A stretch of DNA of 64,000 nucleotides from Lachnospira eligens (GTDB taxonomy: Bacteria; Bacillota; Clostridia; Lachnospirales; Lachnospiraceae): positions 331,752-395,751 of the forward strand of contig NZ_WKRD01000001.1 in assembly GCF_009680455.1 (NCBI RefSeq). Reading direction: 5' to 3'. The translations under genes and the position numbers were made by a program. Positions 34,128 to 45,400 of the stretch are shown piece after piece. The first letter of the stretch is position 1; every line of letters starts with the position of its first letter. The notes below the pieces were generated by a model. It was not told the origin of the DNA, did no database searches, and saw nothing but the letters and a program-made list of their open reading frames with translations.

Positions 34128-36602
34128 TTACATCTCAACAGGAGTCTTAGTAAGCTTCCAGATTTCTGTAGCATACTCTTCAATAGTTCTGTCTGATGAG
34201 AACTTACCTGCCTTGGCTGTATTAGTCATAACAGTCTTGGCCCAGCCGTTAGTATCTCTGTATCTCTCATCAATCTTTCTCTGAGCCTCTGCATATGAAC
34301 GGAAGTCCTTAAGAATAAAGTAAGTATCTGCTCTTCTGCCTCCATCATTGTTAAGAAGAGAATTGTAGATATCTCTGAACATCTCTGTATCCTCTGGAGA
34401 ATACTTTCCATTGATAAGTTCCATAAGAACATCTCTTATTTCCTGATCATTGTTAAAGATTTCCATAGGATCATATCCGCCCTCATTCTCGAAACGGATA
34501 ACTTCATCAGAGCTGAGACCAAATATCTGTGCATTTTCAGCACCAACTTCATTAACGATTTCGACATTAGCTCCATCCATAGTACCAAGAGTAATTGCAC
34601 CGTTAAGCATGAACTTCATGTTACCTGTACCTGAAGCCTCCTTAGAAGCTGTAGATATCTGCTCACTTACATCTGCTGCCGCAAATATAATCTCACCATT
34701 AGATACTCTGTAGTTCTCAATGAATACAACCTTAATCTTGCCCTTGATAGAAGCATCGTTATTAATAACGTTAGCTACATTATTGATAAGCTTGATTGTC
34801 TGCTTAGCAATCTTGTATCCTGCTGCTGCCTTGGCACCAAAGATAAATGTCCTTGGAACCATATCATAATCAGGATTTCTCTTAATCTGATTGTACAAAT
34901 ACATAACATGTAAGATATTAAGTAACTGTCTCTTATATTCATGAAGTCTCTTAACCTGTACATCAAAGATAGAATTAGGATCAACATCAATTCCGTTATT
35001 TTCCTTGATATACTTGGCAAGACGAACCTTGTTCTTATACTTAATCTGCATGAAATCCTGATGAGCCTTAGGATCATCAACATAGAGCATAAGCTTTTCA
35101 AGCTGGCTTAAATCTGTAACCCATCCATCACCAATCTTATCTGTAATCCAGTCAGAAAGAAGTGGGTTAGCATGCTTTAAGAATCTTCTCTGAGTAATAC
35201 CGTTAGTCTTATTATTAAACTTCTCTGGCATCATTTCATAGAAATCTCTTAACTCCTGCTTCTTTAAGATTTCTGTGTGGAGCTTTGCAACACCATTAAC
35301 AGAATATCCGGCAACAATTGCAAGATTAGCCATCTTAACCTGTCCGTCATAGATAATAGCCATCTTACGAACCTTCTCCTGATTTCCAGGATATTTAGCC
35401 TTAATCTCTTCTACGAAACGACGGTTAATCTCTTCTACAATCTGGTAAATTCTTGGAAGAAGTCTTGAGAACAACTCAATAGGCCACTTCTCAAGTGCCT
35501 CAGCCATAATTGTATGGTTAGTATAAGCAACAGTCTTAGTTGTGATATCCCATGCCTCATCCCATTCAAGTCCGTTCTCATCCATAAGGATACGCATAAG
35601 CTCTGCAACTGCAACAGTTGGATGTGTATCATTAAGCTGGAAAGTAACCTTCTTATAAATGTTCTTAACATCCCCATTATTCATTGACTTATATCTGTCA
35701 ACAGCTCTCTGTACACTTGCTGATACGAAGAAATACTGCTGCTTAAGTCTTAATTCCTTACCGGCATAATGGTTATCATTAGGATAAAGTACCTCAACGA
35801 TATTCTTTGCAAGGTTCTCCTCCTCAATAGCCTTCTGGTAATCACCCTTATCGAAAGAGTTAAGGTTAAATGTATTAACAGGCTCTGCGTCCCAGATTCT
35901 AAGAGAGTTAACAGTGTTATTGCCATATCCAAGAACAGGAATATCATATGGAACAGCGATTACAGAACGGTAATCTTCCTGAACAAACATATCTCTTCCA
36001 GTCTTTTCATCTCTGTAAGAACGAACATATCCACCGAATTTAACTTCATATCTGTATTCAGATCTCTTAATTTCAAATGGGTTGCCATCCTTTAACCAGT
36101 TATCAGGAACTTCTACCTGATATCCGTCCTTAATCTCCTGCTTGAACATACCATATTTATAACGGATACCACATCCATATGCAGGATATTCAAGAGTTGC
36201 TAAAGAATCCATGAAACATGCAGCAAGACGGCCAAGACCACCATTACCTAAAGCTGCGTCCGGCTCCTGATCCTCAATAACATTAATATCAAGACCAAGC
36301 TCGTCAAGTGCTTCCTTAATCTCATCATAAGCACAGAGATTAATCATGTTGTTACCAAGTGCACGTCCCATAAGGAACTCCATAGACATATAATAAACCA
36401 TCTTAGGATCGTCCTTCTCATACTGCTTATGGGTGGCAATCCATTTATCAATAATAATATCCTTAACAGCATAAGAAACTGCCTGGAAAACTTCCTGATC
36501 ATTAGCCTCTTCAATATTCTTTCTATAAAGAGACTTACAATTACTGATTACATTCTTCTTGAATTCTTCCTTACTGAAATTCTGTGTTAAACTTGTCGCC
36601 AT
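34128..36602 (-). CDS. glgP: Glycogen/maltodextrin phosphorylase
   Basis: An 824-residue GT35 phosphorylase that releases glucose 1-phosphate from alpha-1,4-glucans. DQEPDAALGNGGLGRLAACF is the conserved N-terminal motif and EASGTGNMKFMLNGA contains the PLP-binding lysine. Length is typical of the bacterial enzyme. The start at 36602 has AAGGGAG about ten bases upstream; an earlier in-frame codon would add 13 residues without support. Single gene with its own terminator; other glycogen genes are not in the window. Confidence 0.95.
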   Translation of the reverse strand: MATSLTQNFSKEEFKKNVISNCKSLYRKNIEEANDQEVFQAVSYAVKDIIIDKWIATHKQYEKDDPKMVYYMSMEFLMGRALGNNMINLCAYDEIKEALDELGLDINVIEDQEPDAALGNGGLGRLAACFMDSLATLEYPAYGCGIRYKYGMFKQEIKDGYQVEVPDNWLKDGNPFEIKRSEYRYEVKFGGYVRSYRDEKTGRDMFVQEDYRSVIAVPYDIPVLGYGNNTVNSLRIWDAEPVNTFNLNSFDKGDYQKAIEEENLAKNIVEVLYPNDNHYAGKELRLKQQYFFVSASVQRAVDRYKSMNNGDVKNIYKKVTFQLNDTHPTVAVAELMRILMDENGLEWDEAWDITTKTVAYTNHTIMAEALEKWPIELFSRLLPRIYQIVEEINRRFVEEIKAKYPGNQEKVRKMAIIYDGQVKMANLAIVAGYSVNGVAKLHTEILKKQELRDFYEMMPEKFNNKTNGITQRRFLKHANPLLSDWITDKIGDGWVTDLSQLEKLMLYVDDPKAHQDFMQIKYKNKVRLAKYIKENNGIDVDPNSIFDVQVKRLHEYKRQLLNILHVMYLYNQIKRNPDYDMVPRTFIFGAKAAAGYKIAKQTIKLINNVANVINNDASIKGKIKVVFIENYRVSNGEIIFAAADVSEQISTASKEASGTGNMKFMLNGAITLGTMDGANVEIVNEVGAENAQIFGLSSDEVIRFENEGGYDPMEIFNNDQEIRDVLMELINGKYSPEDTEMFRDIYNSLLNNDGGRRADTYFILKDFRSYAEAQRKIDERYRDTNGWAKTVMTNTAKAGKFSSDRTIEEYATEIWKLTKTPVEM

Positions 36603-36757
36603 GTATTTAAAACTCCCTTCTGAATATGGACGGCTCCCCAATACGCCGATAATACCTTGTAAAAATTATAATCCGCCCCACAATAGATGTTTTAATTATA
36701 CATAATAATATTTACAAATGCAAACTTTATTATTCAATTGTCCTCAAACTATATTTT

Positions 36758-38854
36758 TCAATATTTTCCTATAATTCTTCCAAAATCCATCAGAATCTCG
36801 ACAGATAAATACTTCATAGAATTAATACCTAATTTGAATAACAAATATGGCATAACAAGCACCATAAATGTAATTACAAGACAGCCTTTATAATCTAAAA
36901 TCTTTGTAATTCCATATATTCCAATTGATATTATTAATAATAAAACAAGTCTGAACGCCTGACCAATTACCATATACCAAGCTATGCTGATATTAAAAGG
37001 AAGGTCATAAAAAATCTGCAGGCTCTGAATTGGTGCTGACAACTGTTCTAGTTTGTACAACTGACATATATTAAAAATATCAATAAATGCAGAAAGTCCC
37101 CATATAAAAAATGATATCATAAGTATTTTTAATAATTTAACAGCCTTTACCCTGCTTCTCTCTTTTGAAGTGTTAAGAAAAGCTATCATATGACATCTTT
37201 TTTCATATGCATATTCGCCTGATATTATGAGAATAAGAAATATTACGCATACAAGATTCTGACTTTCCGTGTTCTGATATTTCCTTGAGCCAAATATATC
37301 CTCATAAGCAGCGGGATTTACAATTCTCGCTTCTATCCCTTTTTCCTCATTAACTTTTCTTACATAATTCAGACAATTCTCCATATTTTCAAGAGTCTGA
37401 CTTGCTTCACGAAATTTATATTTATAATTAGCATCTGTCTCTGCTTTTTTGCCTAATTCTTCGACAGCATTACGACATTCCTCAATATATGCTTCACACT
37501 CTTTATCTCCGGTATTTCCACTAAACATAGAATAAAAATTATTCATTGAAAAATCCGTATTACTATAATCAACACCTCTGTACATTCTGCATGATATCAA
37601 TAAATAAACAGCAGCAGCAAGAAGTATTATTCCCTTTTGTAATATAAGGGTCTTATATAATTCAGATACAAATAAAGGTACTTTTCCCAATAACATCTGG
37701 ATAAACTGAGAGCATTTTTCTATTATTTTTGTTATGGCACTCTTCCTGCCCTGTGCATATTTATGAGAATATGTAATATATACTCCAATCAATCCTGTTA
37801 TTGCCAGTAATATTGTCAGAAGCCAAGTCGTACTCTGAATATCTGTAATAAAATTATCCGTTCCCCAGTTTTCATATATGTAATATGACTGCCCCGGAAA
37901 CAATACATTTGAAATATTTATGTATTTTAAAAATGCAAATGCACTCTTAGATGATATATTAATATTAATTATATATTCAAAAACTAAAAACAACCCTGTT
38001 CCTGCTATTGATAATTTGTAATTACCAGTAATAAGGAAAACAAAATATACCAGCCATGACAACACACTCATAGCTATCGCAAATGTTATACAATATATAA
38101 TAAAAAATGTAGCTACATTTGTCTTTAATTGGAACATATTAAACATATAAGAATTCTGTATCAGACTTCCCATATTACAGCCATAAATATTCTTATATAT
38201 TGCCAGAATGACGCCATTAAAAACAAACGAAAGCACTATTGATATAAGCAATATAATAAAACATCTTTTTACCGGTAATACTTTTCTGGAATTTTTACTG
38301 CCTCTAATCTGAAGAAACATATTATTTTCAAACTCTTCCATAAAAGTTATAAGCACAAATATCATCATCACCAGAAAAATAACTGGAAGTTGTTTGTCTG
38401 ATACCAGTTTTTCTATAGCAGTAGTGTTAGTAATAGAGAAATTGATTTCCCCTCTGCTTTCCAAATCTGCCATATACTTTTGCGCATTAAGTACATAGTA
38501 ACTTTGCTCCTCCGCAAATAATGTGCTGTTAATAATTTTCTTGTAATTATTCTCTGCCCTTGACATATCAGAAGAATAAACATATTGATATTTTTCCTGT
38601 AAAAGTTTTATTGCTTCTTCAATATATTCCCTGTCTGCTTCGTAGTCATCTGTTTTATCATGTACATACTTGCTGTATGTTAAGGATTCAATCATTTCCG
38701 TTTGATTATCATATTCATACATCAACTGATTATAATAAGCATATACTTTTTTATCATTCGTATTATTAATCTTAAAAATGCTCAACCAGATTATTATTCC
38801 AAGAAAAATAGCAATAAATACAACACTTTTCCGTAAAACCCTCAATAATTCCAT
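36758..38854 (-). CDS. Large multi-pass membrane protein, ABC-2-permease-like
   Basis: A 698-residue protein with an N-terminal membrane segment (~13-33), a charged extracytoplasmic region (~40-165), a block of about five segments (~170-370), another segment (~415-435), a second soluble region (~445-535) and four to five C-terminal segments. The two repeated halves (one segment, soluble loop, bundle) recall ABC-2-type exporters of lantibiotic-immunity or peptide type, but no ATPase gene is adjacent. The start at 38854 has AGGAG four bases upstream, eight bases after the lipoprotein stop. The function is unknown. Confidence 0.7.
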   Translation of the reverse strand: MELLRVLRKSVVFIAIFLGIIIWLSIFKINNTNDKKVYAYYNQLMYEYDNQTEMIESLTYSKYVHDKTDDYEADREYIEEAIKLLQEKYQYVYSSDMSRAENNYKKIINSTLFAEEQSYYVLNAQKYMADLESRGEINFSITNTTAIEKLVSDKQLPVIFLVMMIFVLITFMEEFENNMFLQIRGSKNSRKVLPVKRCFIILLISIVLSFVFNGVILAIYKNIYGCNMGSLIQNSYMFNMFQLKTNVATFFIIYCITFAIAMSVLSWLVYFVFLITGNYKLSIAGTGLFLVFEYIININISSKSAFAFLKYINISNVLFPGQSYYIYENWGTDNFITDIQSTTWLLTILLAITGLIGVYITYSHKYAQGRKSAITKIIEKCSQFIQMLLGKVPLFVSELYKTLILQKGIILLAAAVYLLISCRMYRGVDYSNTDFSMNNFYSMFSGNTGDKECEAYIEECRNAVEELGKKAETDANYKYKFREASQTLENMENCLNYVRKVNEEKGIEARIVNPAAYEDIFGSRKYQNTESQNLVCVIFLILIISGEYAYEKRCHMIAFLNTSKERSRVKAVKLLKILMISFFIWGLSAFIDIFNICQLYKLEQLSAPIQSLQIFYDLPFNISIAWYMVIGQAFRLVLLLIISIGIYGITKILDYKGCLVITFMVLVMPYLLFKLGINSMKYLSVEILMDFGRIIGKY

Positions 38855-38861
38855 TTTGCTC

Positions 38862-40238
38862 CTATTCCGGAGTAATCTGTATCCACTCCTTGTTTCCTGT
38901 TCCAATGTCAGCTTTGTCCAACACTGCACTTAAACATACCTGTGCCAGTTTACTCGAACCTTCAGTTTCCATTCTCTTTTTCAGTTCTTCATATTTACTC
39001 ATTAATTCTGAAGATGCTTTGAACTGTTGAATATCCGTATCTGTTGTTGTTACTAACAGATATCTTCTATCTCCTCCCAATATATTTACATCAGCAGTCG
39101 TCTTAGTACTTTCCTGATTAAATTCTAATGTATCTTTTATCTCGCCATTTGTATCTAATATATAAACAATATTTTTATCATCAGTTGTAATATTTTTTAT
39201 TCCTTTAGAAAGGTCTGGTTTATCAAATACATAAAAATACTGTCCATCATATCCTGCAAGTTTTGTATAATTTCTGGTTGATTTATTATCCAGTTTAAAT
39301 ACTTCACTTATTTCCTGTGTTTTAAGATTCATTCTATAAAGACACCATGCACTTGAATCTACTCCTGCAAAATACATGTTGCCATCTTTATCATAAAATA
39401 ATTCTGATGTAACCCAGTGTTTAGAATCTGCCTTCTTAGATAATTCGTCATCACTACTTATATCAATAAGTGTTTCTACATTCCCTGTATTAGTATCGAG
39501 ACAATCCACGATATATTCTTCTGCCTCTAATGATATACTTGTTCTCCAGTTAATATAGAGTTTGTCACCTATTGCGTTAAGTGACGCAAGACTAACCCCT
39601 ATAAAATCTGTTCCACCATTGAATGCTGCATTATATTCTTTTACTTTTTCCGGTTCAGATGAACTATTAATGTCCACCTTATACATTACACACCCCGAAT
39701 CACTATATAAAAGATAATACATATATCCATTGACAATATCTGCATATTTAATGTCACCCCATGCTGATGACAAAGACATACCTTCTGTTGATAATGTCTT
39801 TTCAGATTTCTTATCTCTTAATGTTTTATCATAAGACACAAGGATATCCTTCTCCTTTGTCTTTTCTATCATGTATATTCTTCCACCATAATACCATATA
39901 GTACTACCCAGACATTCTTCATCTGACAAATATGCCTCGCACTCTGCATTATCATGTGTACAATTTACATTTGAACATAACGCTACACTATTGGCATTAA
40001 CCATATCGTAGTAAAACATAAATTTATATTCTTCACTGCTAACTGGAGACTTTGCAAGATAATAATACCCTTTTTCCGCAGCCGCAGCATTTTTTTTCAT
40101 ATAAAATTGAGCCTCATCTTTATATTCATAATCAGAATATTTATAAACATTGTCATCATTCTTAACCGTATTATTATTACCACATGCTGTTAATACAGCC
40201 ATTCCTGCAATCAATATTGCTAATACTGCCTTTTTCAA
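38862..40238 (-). CDS. Lipoprotein with Cys/His signature, putative beta-propeller-like
   Basis: A 458-residue lipoprotein. A TTG start with GGGGGAG six bases upstream gives LKKAVLAILIAGMAVLTACG, with the lipid-modified Cys at residue 19. The mature part has repeated short blocks (YYGGRIYMIEK, YMYYLLYSDSG, KDGNMYFAGVD, YDGQYFYVFDK) suggesting a propeller, and an LCSNVNCTHDNAEC motif typical of a Lachnospiraceae lipoprotein family. It is cotranscribed with the large permease and follows the LytTR/GHKL pair, so an accessory role for that transporter or a sensing role is likely but unproven. Confidence 0.72.
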   Translation of the reverse strand: MKKAVLAILIAGMAVLTACGNNNTVKNDDNVYKYSDYEYKDEAQFYMKKNAAAAEKGYYYLAKSPVSSEEYKFMFYYDMVNANSVALCSNVNCTHDNAECEAYLSDEECLGSTIWYYGGRIYMIEKTKEKDILVSYDKTLRDKKSEKTLSTEGMSLSSAWGDIKYADIVNGYMYYLLYSDSGCVMYKVDINSSSEPEKVKEYNAAFNGGTDFIGVSLASLNAIGDKLYINWRTSISLEAEEYIVDCLDTNTGNVETLIDISSDDELSKKADSKHWVTSELFYDKDGNMYFAGVDSSAWCLYRMNLKTQEISEVFKLDNKSTRNYTKLAGYDGQYFYVFDKPDLSKGIKNITTDDKNIVYILDTNGEIKDTLEFNQESTKTTADVNILGGDRRYLLVTTTDTDIQQFKASSELMSKYEELKKRMETEGSSKLAQVCLSAVLDKADIGTGNKEWIQITPE

Positions 40239-40314
40239 TAGAATCTCCCCCTTCTTATCCCAACTACATTCTGACTCCACTTTACAACATTCCCAATATT
40301 TTTCAATACGATTT

Positions 40315-40340
40315 ACGCGAACGGTCATTTTTTAACGCGA
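40315..40340 (-). promoter_or_regulatory. Candidate LytTR-regulator binding site
   Basis: On the minus strand TTCGCGT occurs twice, with the ACGCGA cores at 40315-40320 and 40335-40340, 20 bases apart, upstream of a weak promoter-like TTGAAA/TAAAGT and the lipoprotein start. LytTR-domain regulators bind paired direct repeats about two turns apart, so the upstream-encoded regulator may act here. The match is by spacing, not to a known consensus. Confidence 0.35.
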
Positions 40341-40348
40341 ATTGTATT

Positions 40349-41647
40349 TCACTTTCCCAATGACAGCTCAACTCTGCACATAATATAGTCCGGTCGACGC
40401 ATTTCATACGATATTTCCCCATTATATTTATCAACAACATCTTTAATATTCTTCAAACCATATCCATGCTTTCTGCTGTCTTCCTTAGTTGTCTGAGTAT
40501 CTGTATTTATTTCCTTAATGCCATTCATTACCGAATTGCCTATATTAAAGCTCAATGTATCTTCTGTCCTGCATATCATCACATATATCTCCGGTTTGTC
40601 TGTTTTCAGGCTTGCTTCCATAGCATTATCAATAAGATTTTCTAATATTACATACATATCTATATCAGCTATTGATTCCTCCACATTTCCTAATACAATA
40701 CATGTTTTCTCAATTCTAAGTTCTTCACACTGTAATATTTTTCTGTTAAGAAGATAATTAAGTACAACATTTGAAGAACATATTACTTCCTTTTCTACAG
40801 ACTGCTCACCTGTGTACTTCTGCGTAATATTCTTTATTTTTTGCATTTCCCCCTTATCAGCTAAATCCGAAATCAGACTTAATATGTTCTTTTCATCATG
40901 CTTATACTTGCTATATCTTTCCTGAAGTTCAATTATCCCCTGAATGTCCTTCTCTTTCTGTCTGTATGCCTCTACAAGAAGTTCTTCCTCTGTATTATGT
41001 TCGTAGACTTTTCGTTCAATAGACATCAGTACCATATTTATAATATTAACCGTGATTATTCCCACCACAGCAATCAGCGTATATAATGCTCTAATGCTTT
41101 CACTTTTATTTTCCTGATATACTATCAGACAGCATATAATTACTGAAACAACCGGAACTATACTTAATACCATCATGTATCTGTTATCCATATGCTCATT
41201 CATTGTCTTAAACTTAATTATCATATAGAAAAATATGCATAAAATCACCTGCGTAAGTACAAGTGAAATATACCTGCTTGATTCTCCATATTGTCCTACT
41301 TTTAAGAAATCTGTTCCTTTTATTACTCCTACAATTCCAGCGCCTAGCATTGCGGCACATACAATTGCCACCATCATCACAACATTATACATAATCTTCT
41401 GGGCAACATTCCCACATAAGAATACTGCGCTAAACGCCAATGATACAACTAGATATATAAGCACTCCCACGCTCTCAAAAAAAATAATTCTGTTCATAAT
41501 CTCAAGATACAGAACTGTTACTATAACTCCTGTTATATATGCACATTTTCTATTCTTCCCCTCTTTCACGCCAAGACATTTTATAAGATAATATGTTATT
41601 GCAAATGCCTGAAAAATATTTACAAACACTTCTACCGCCTCGTACAT
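40349..41647 (-). CDS. AgrC-type sensor histidine kinase (GHKL ATPase)
   Basis: A 432-residue kinase with about six N-terminal membrane segments (residues 1-215), a phosphoacceptor region (SKYKHDEKNILSLISDLADK with the His) and a GHKL ATPase (VILENLIDNAMEA N box, RKHGYGLKNIKDVVDKY G box). This layout is that of AgrC/ComD peptide sensors. The gene overlaps the LytTR regulator by 16 bases. No AgrB or AgrD gene is adjacent, so the inducing signal is unknown. Confidence 0.88.
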   Translation of the reverse strand: MYEAVEVFVNIFQAFAITYYLIKCLGVKEGKNRKCAYITGVIVTVLYLEIMNRIIFFESVGVLIYLVVSLAFSAVFLCGNVAQKIMYNVVMMVAIVCAAMLGAGIVGVIKGTDFLKVGQYGESSRYISLVLTQVILCIFFYMIIKFKTMNEHMDNRYMMVLSIVPVVSVIICCLIVYQENKSESIRALYTLIAVVGIITVNIINMVLMSIERKVYEHNTEEELLVEAYRQKEKDIQGIIELQERYSKYKHDEKNILSLISDLADKGEMQKIKNITQKYTGEQSVEKEVICSSNVVLNYLLNRKILQCEELRIEKTCIVLGNVEESIADIDMYVILENLIDNAMEASLKTDKPEIYVMICRTEDTLSFNIGNSVMNGIKEINTDTQTTKEDSRKHGYGLKNIKDVVDKYNGEISYEMRRPDYIMCRVELSLGK

Positions 41648-42345
41648 AATTCATATTCCCTTCTCACATTCTTTCGTCTGCTTCTGCTGATTTTACAAAT
41701 ACTACCATTTATCATGACAGCTTCATCACCGGATATATTTTTTATATATCTTGGATTGAGCATAACTGAGCGCGATATTTTAATAAACCCATACTCTTCA
41801 AGTTTCTCTTCATATGTGTGCAACGAACCACTAAGTATCTTTTCTCCATCTTTTAAAGTAATCTTTAATTCATGGTCATACACTTCAAATACAACTATTT
41901 CATCTGCTGCCAGCTCATATTTTCTATCTTTTCCTGTAATCTCTACTCTCTGCGCCCTCTTACGAACATGATAAACTGCATCATACACAAACTTTTCAAG
42001 GTCACTTTCAAGGCATTTCTTCTGTACAAATCCTATCGGTCTGCCAACAAAAGCATTATATACATTCTCCGAATATCCAGTAATATATATAATTGCCGGG
42101 TCGGACTCCCTAAATGTAAGCTCACGCCCCACCTCATATCCTTTACAGTCACCGAGGTCTATATCAAGCAGAAATATATCTGCACCGTCTTTCTTATAAT
42201 TATCCAGCAGTTCCTTTCCCGAATGATATCTGACGACCGAATATGTTTCATCTCCCATAGTACATTTATTAAAAATGTCTATTATCCGTTCATCATACTT
42301 ATCCATAAAATCAATGTCATCATCACATATTGCAATTTTTATCAT
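41632..42345 (-). CDS. LytTR-family response regulator (AgrA-type)
   Basis: A 237-residue regulator: receiver domain (residues ~1-120; ICDDD acidic pocket, phosphoacceptor Asp in FLLDIDLGDCKG) and a LytTR DNA-binding domain (EVYDHELKITLKDG, FIKISRSVMLNPRYIKNIS). It is the first gene of a probable four-gene unit with the GHKL kinase, the lipoprotein and the permease. The linked kinase should phosphorylate it; a paired repeat upstream of the lipoprotein gene is a possible target. Confidence 0.9.
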   Translation of the reverse strand: MIKIAICDDDIDFMDKYDERIIDIFNKCTMGDETYSVVRYHSGKELLDNYKKDGADIFLLDIDLGDCKGYEVGRELTFRESDPAIIYITGYSENVYNAFVGRPIGFVQKKCLESDLEKFVYDAVYHVRKRAQRVEITGKDRKYELAADEIVVFEVYDHELKITLKDGEKILSGSLHTYEEKLEEYGFIKISRSVMLNPRYIKNISGDEAVMINGSICKISRSRRKNVRREYELCTRR

Positions 42346-42423
42346 TATGATTTCTCCGCATACAACATTTTTCTTAATTAAATAGTAACATTTACAATAA
42401 TATATATCAATATTTCTATAGCA

Positions 42424-42466
42424 TAAAAAAGCTGTGCACCAGCCTCAAAGACCAGCACACAGCTTA
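42424..42466 (-). terminator. Terminator after ileS
   Basis: On the minus strand AAGCTGTGTGC pairs with a near-complementary GTGCACAGCTT around a GGTCTTTGAGGC-type inner hairpin, followed by TTTTTT. Confidence 0.8.
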
Positions 42467-42492
42467 ATATAACTTTTATTCAATTACCTGCA

Positions 42493-45400
42493 TTAAGCAA
42501 GCTTCTCAACAGCAAGTGTAACCTTCTCACCATTGATATCCCACTCCTTCTCAAATCCTGCAGTCTTTCCAGTGATAATATCCTGTGCAAGAACTACAGT
42601 CTTAACCTGAGCGGCATTTCTGTTAACAATATCAGCTATCTTGTCGTTGCCTGATACATAGAGATTAATCTTATCCATAACCTCGAAACCAGCGTCCTTA
42701 CGCATAGTCTGAACCTTAGAGATAACCTCTCTTACGAAACCTTCCTCGATAAGCTCTGGAGTAAGGTTAGTATCAAGAACAACTGTGATACCCTTGTCGC
42801 TGCTTGCAACAAATCCTTCCTTCTGAGTCATCTCGATAAGAACGTCGTCCTTAGAAAGCTCGATAGTCTGACCTTCAACATTTAACTCAAAGCTTCCTGA
42901 CTCGTTAAGCTTATCCATAGTTGCGTTACCGTCAACCTCTGTAAGAGCTGTTCTGATTGCATTAAGAAGCTTTCCGTATTTTGGTCCGAGAGTCTTCATC
43001 TGTGGCTTGAATGAGTAAGATGTAAATGCTCTTACATCATCTGTGTATTCAACTTCCTTAACATTAAGCTCGTCAGCGATAATAGCTGTGTAGAACTCAT
43101 CAAGCTTCCAGTCTGCCTTAATGAACATCTTGCCGATTGGCTGACGGTTCTTGATATTAGTTGAATTACGGCATGCACGTCCGATAACAACTGCGTCTAA
43201 TACATCATCCATAGTTTCCTCAAGCTTCTTGTCAATGAACTGCTCATTAACCTTAGGGAAGTCGCATAAATGTATTGAAATAGGCGCATTTTTATCAATG
43301 CTGCATACAAGATTTCTATAAATGCTTTCTGTCATGAATGGAACCATTGGTGCAGAAATCTTAGCCAGAGTTACAAGTGTTGTGTAAAGAGTCATGTAAG
43401 CATTAATCTTATCCTGCTCCATTCCCTTAGCCCAAAATCTTTCACGGCTTCTTCTTACATACCAGTTAGAAAGCTCGTCTGTGAAGTCCTCAAGAGCTCT
43501 TGCAGTCTCTGTAATCTTGTAATTCTCAAGGTTAGTATCAACAACCTTAACTAAAGAATTAAGCTTTGATAATAACCATTTGTCCATAACTGAGAGCTTG
43601 TCATATTCAAGCTGATACTTAGTAGCGTCAAAATCATCAATATTAGCATACAGTACGAAGAATGCATATGTGTTCCAGAATGTTCCCATGAACTTTCTCT
43701 GACCTTCTGAAACCCACTCGTCCTTGAATCTGTTAGGAACCCAAGGAGCTGAATTCTCGTAGAAATACCAACGGATTGCGTCAGCACCATGCTTCTGTAA
43801 TGCGTCAAATGGATCAACAGCGTTACCCTTTGACTTACTCATTTTCTGTCCGTCTGCATCCTGAACATGTCCGAGAACAATAACATTCTCATATGGAGCT
43901 TTGTTAAAGAGCAGTGTTGAGATAGCAAGTAATGAGTAGAACCAGCCTCTTGTCTGGTCAACAGCCTCAGATATGAACTTAGCTGGGAACTGCTGCTCGA
44001 ATACTTCCTTATTCTCAAATGGATAGTGGTGCTGTGCAAATGGCATTGAACCTGAATCGAACCAGCAGTCGATAACTTCTGGAACTCTCTTCATTGTTCC
44101 CTGACACTTAGGACACTTGCATGTAACTGCATCAACATATGGTCTGTGAAGCTCAATATTATCTGGACAATTGTCTGATTTTTCCTTGAGTTCTTCGATA
44201 CTTCCGATAGACATCATCTCACCGCAGTCCTCACACTGCCAGATATTAAGAGGTGTACCCCAGTATCTGTTTCGTGAAATTCCCCAGTCCTGAACATTTT
44301 CAAGCCATGCTCCGAAACGTCCTGTACCGATTGTCTCTGGAATCCAGTTGATTGTCTTATTATTAGCAATTAAGTTAGCCTTAACTTCTGGGTCTGTCAT
44401 CTTGATAAACCATGACTCTCTTGCATAGTAGATAAGTGGTGTATCACATCTCCAGCAATGAGGATATTCATGCTCTACCTTAGGTGCTGAGAAGAGGATT
44501 CCTCTGCCCTCAAGTTCCTTAAGAACCTCAACATCACAGTTGATAGCGCCTGCTTCCATCTCTTTCTTAGTTGGCTTAGCACGCATTCCTGCAAATGGAG
44601 TCTCAGGCTTCATAACACCAGCCTCGTCTACCATCTGAACAAATGGAGCGTCATATTTTCTACCAACTCTTGCATCGTCTTCACCAAATGCAGGTGCAAT
44701 ATGAACGATACCAGTACCATCTTCCATAGTTACATAATTATCGCAGTATACGAAAAATGCTTTCTTGTGCTGCTTGTCAGCGGCATCCTTTGCACACTGG
44801 TAAAGTGGCTCATATTCCTTATATTCAAGGTCTTTACCCTTATATTCTTCAATAATCTCATAAGCAGGAGTTCCTTCTTCTCTCTCGATTCCTCCAAGAA
44901 CCTTGTCAAGAAGTGCCTTTGCCATGATGTATGTGAATCCATCTGCTGCCTTAACTCTTGCATAAGTCTCATCTGGATTAACACAAAGAGCAATATTAGA
45001 GCAGAGTGTCCAAGGAGTTGTTGTCCATGCAAGGAAATATGCATCCTCTCCAACAATCTTGAATCTTACAACTGCTGTACGCTCTTTAAGAGTCTTGTAG
45101 CCCTGGGCAACCTCATGTGAAGAAAGAGGTGTACCACAACGAGGACAGTAAGGAACAATCTTGAAGCCCTTATAAAGAAGACCCTTATCCCAGATCTGCT
45201 TTAAAGCCCACCATTCAGACTCGATAAAGTTATTGTCATATGTTACATATGGGTTATCCATATCAGCCCAGAAACCAACAGTAGATGAGAAATCCTCCCA
45301 CATACCCTTGTATTTCCATACAGATTCCTTACAATGCTTGATAAATGGCTCGATACCATATTCTTCAATCTGTTCCTTGCCATCAAGACCTAACATCTTC

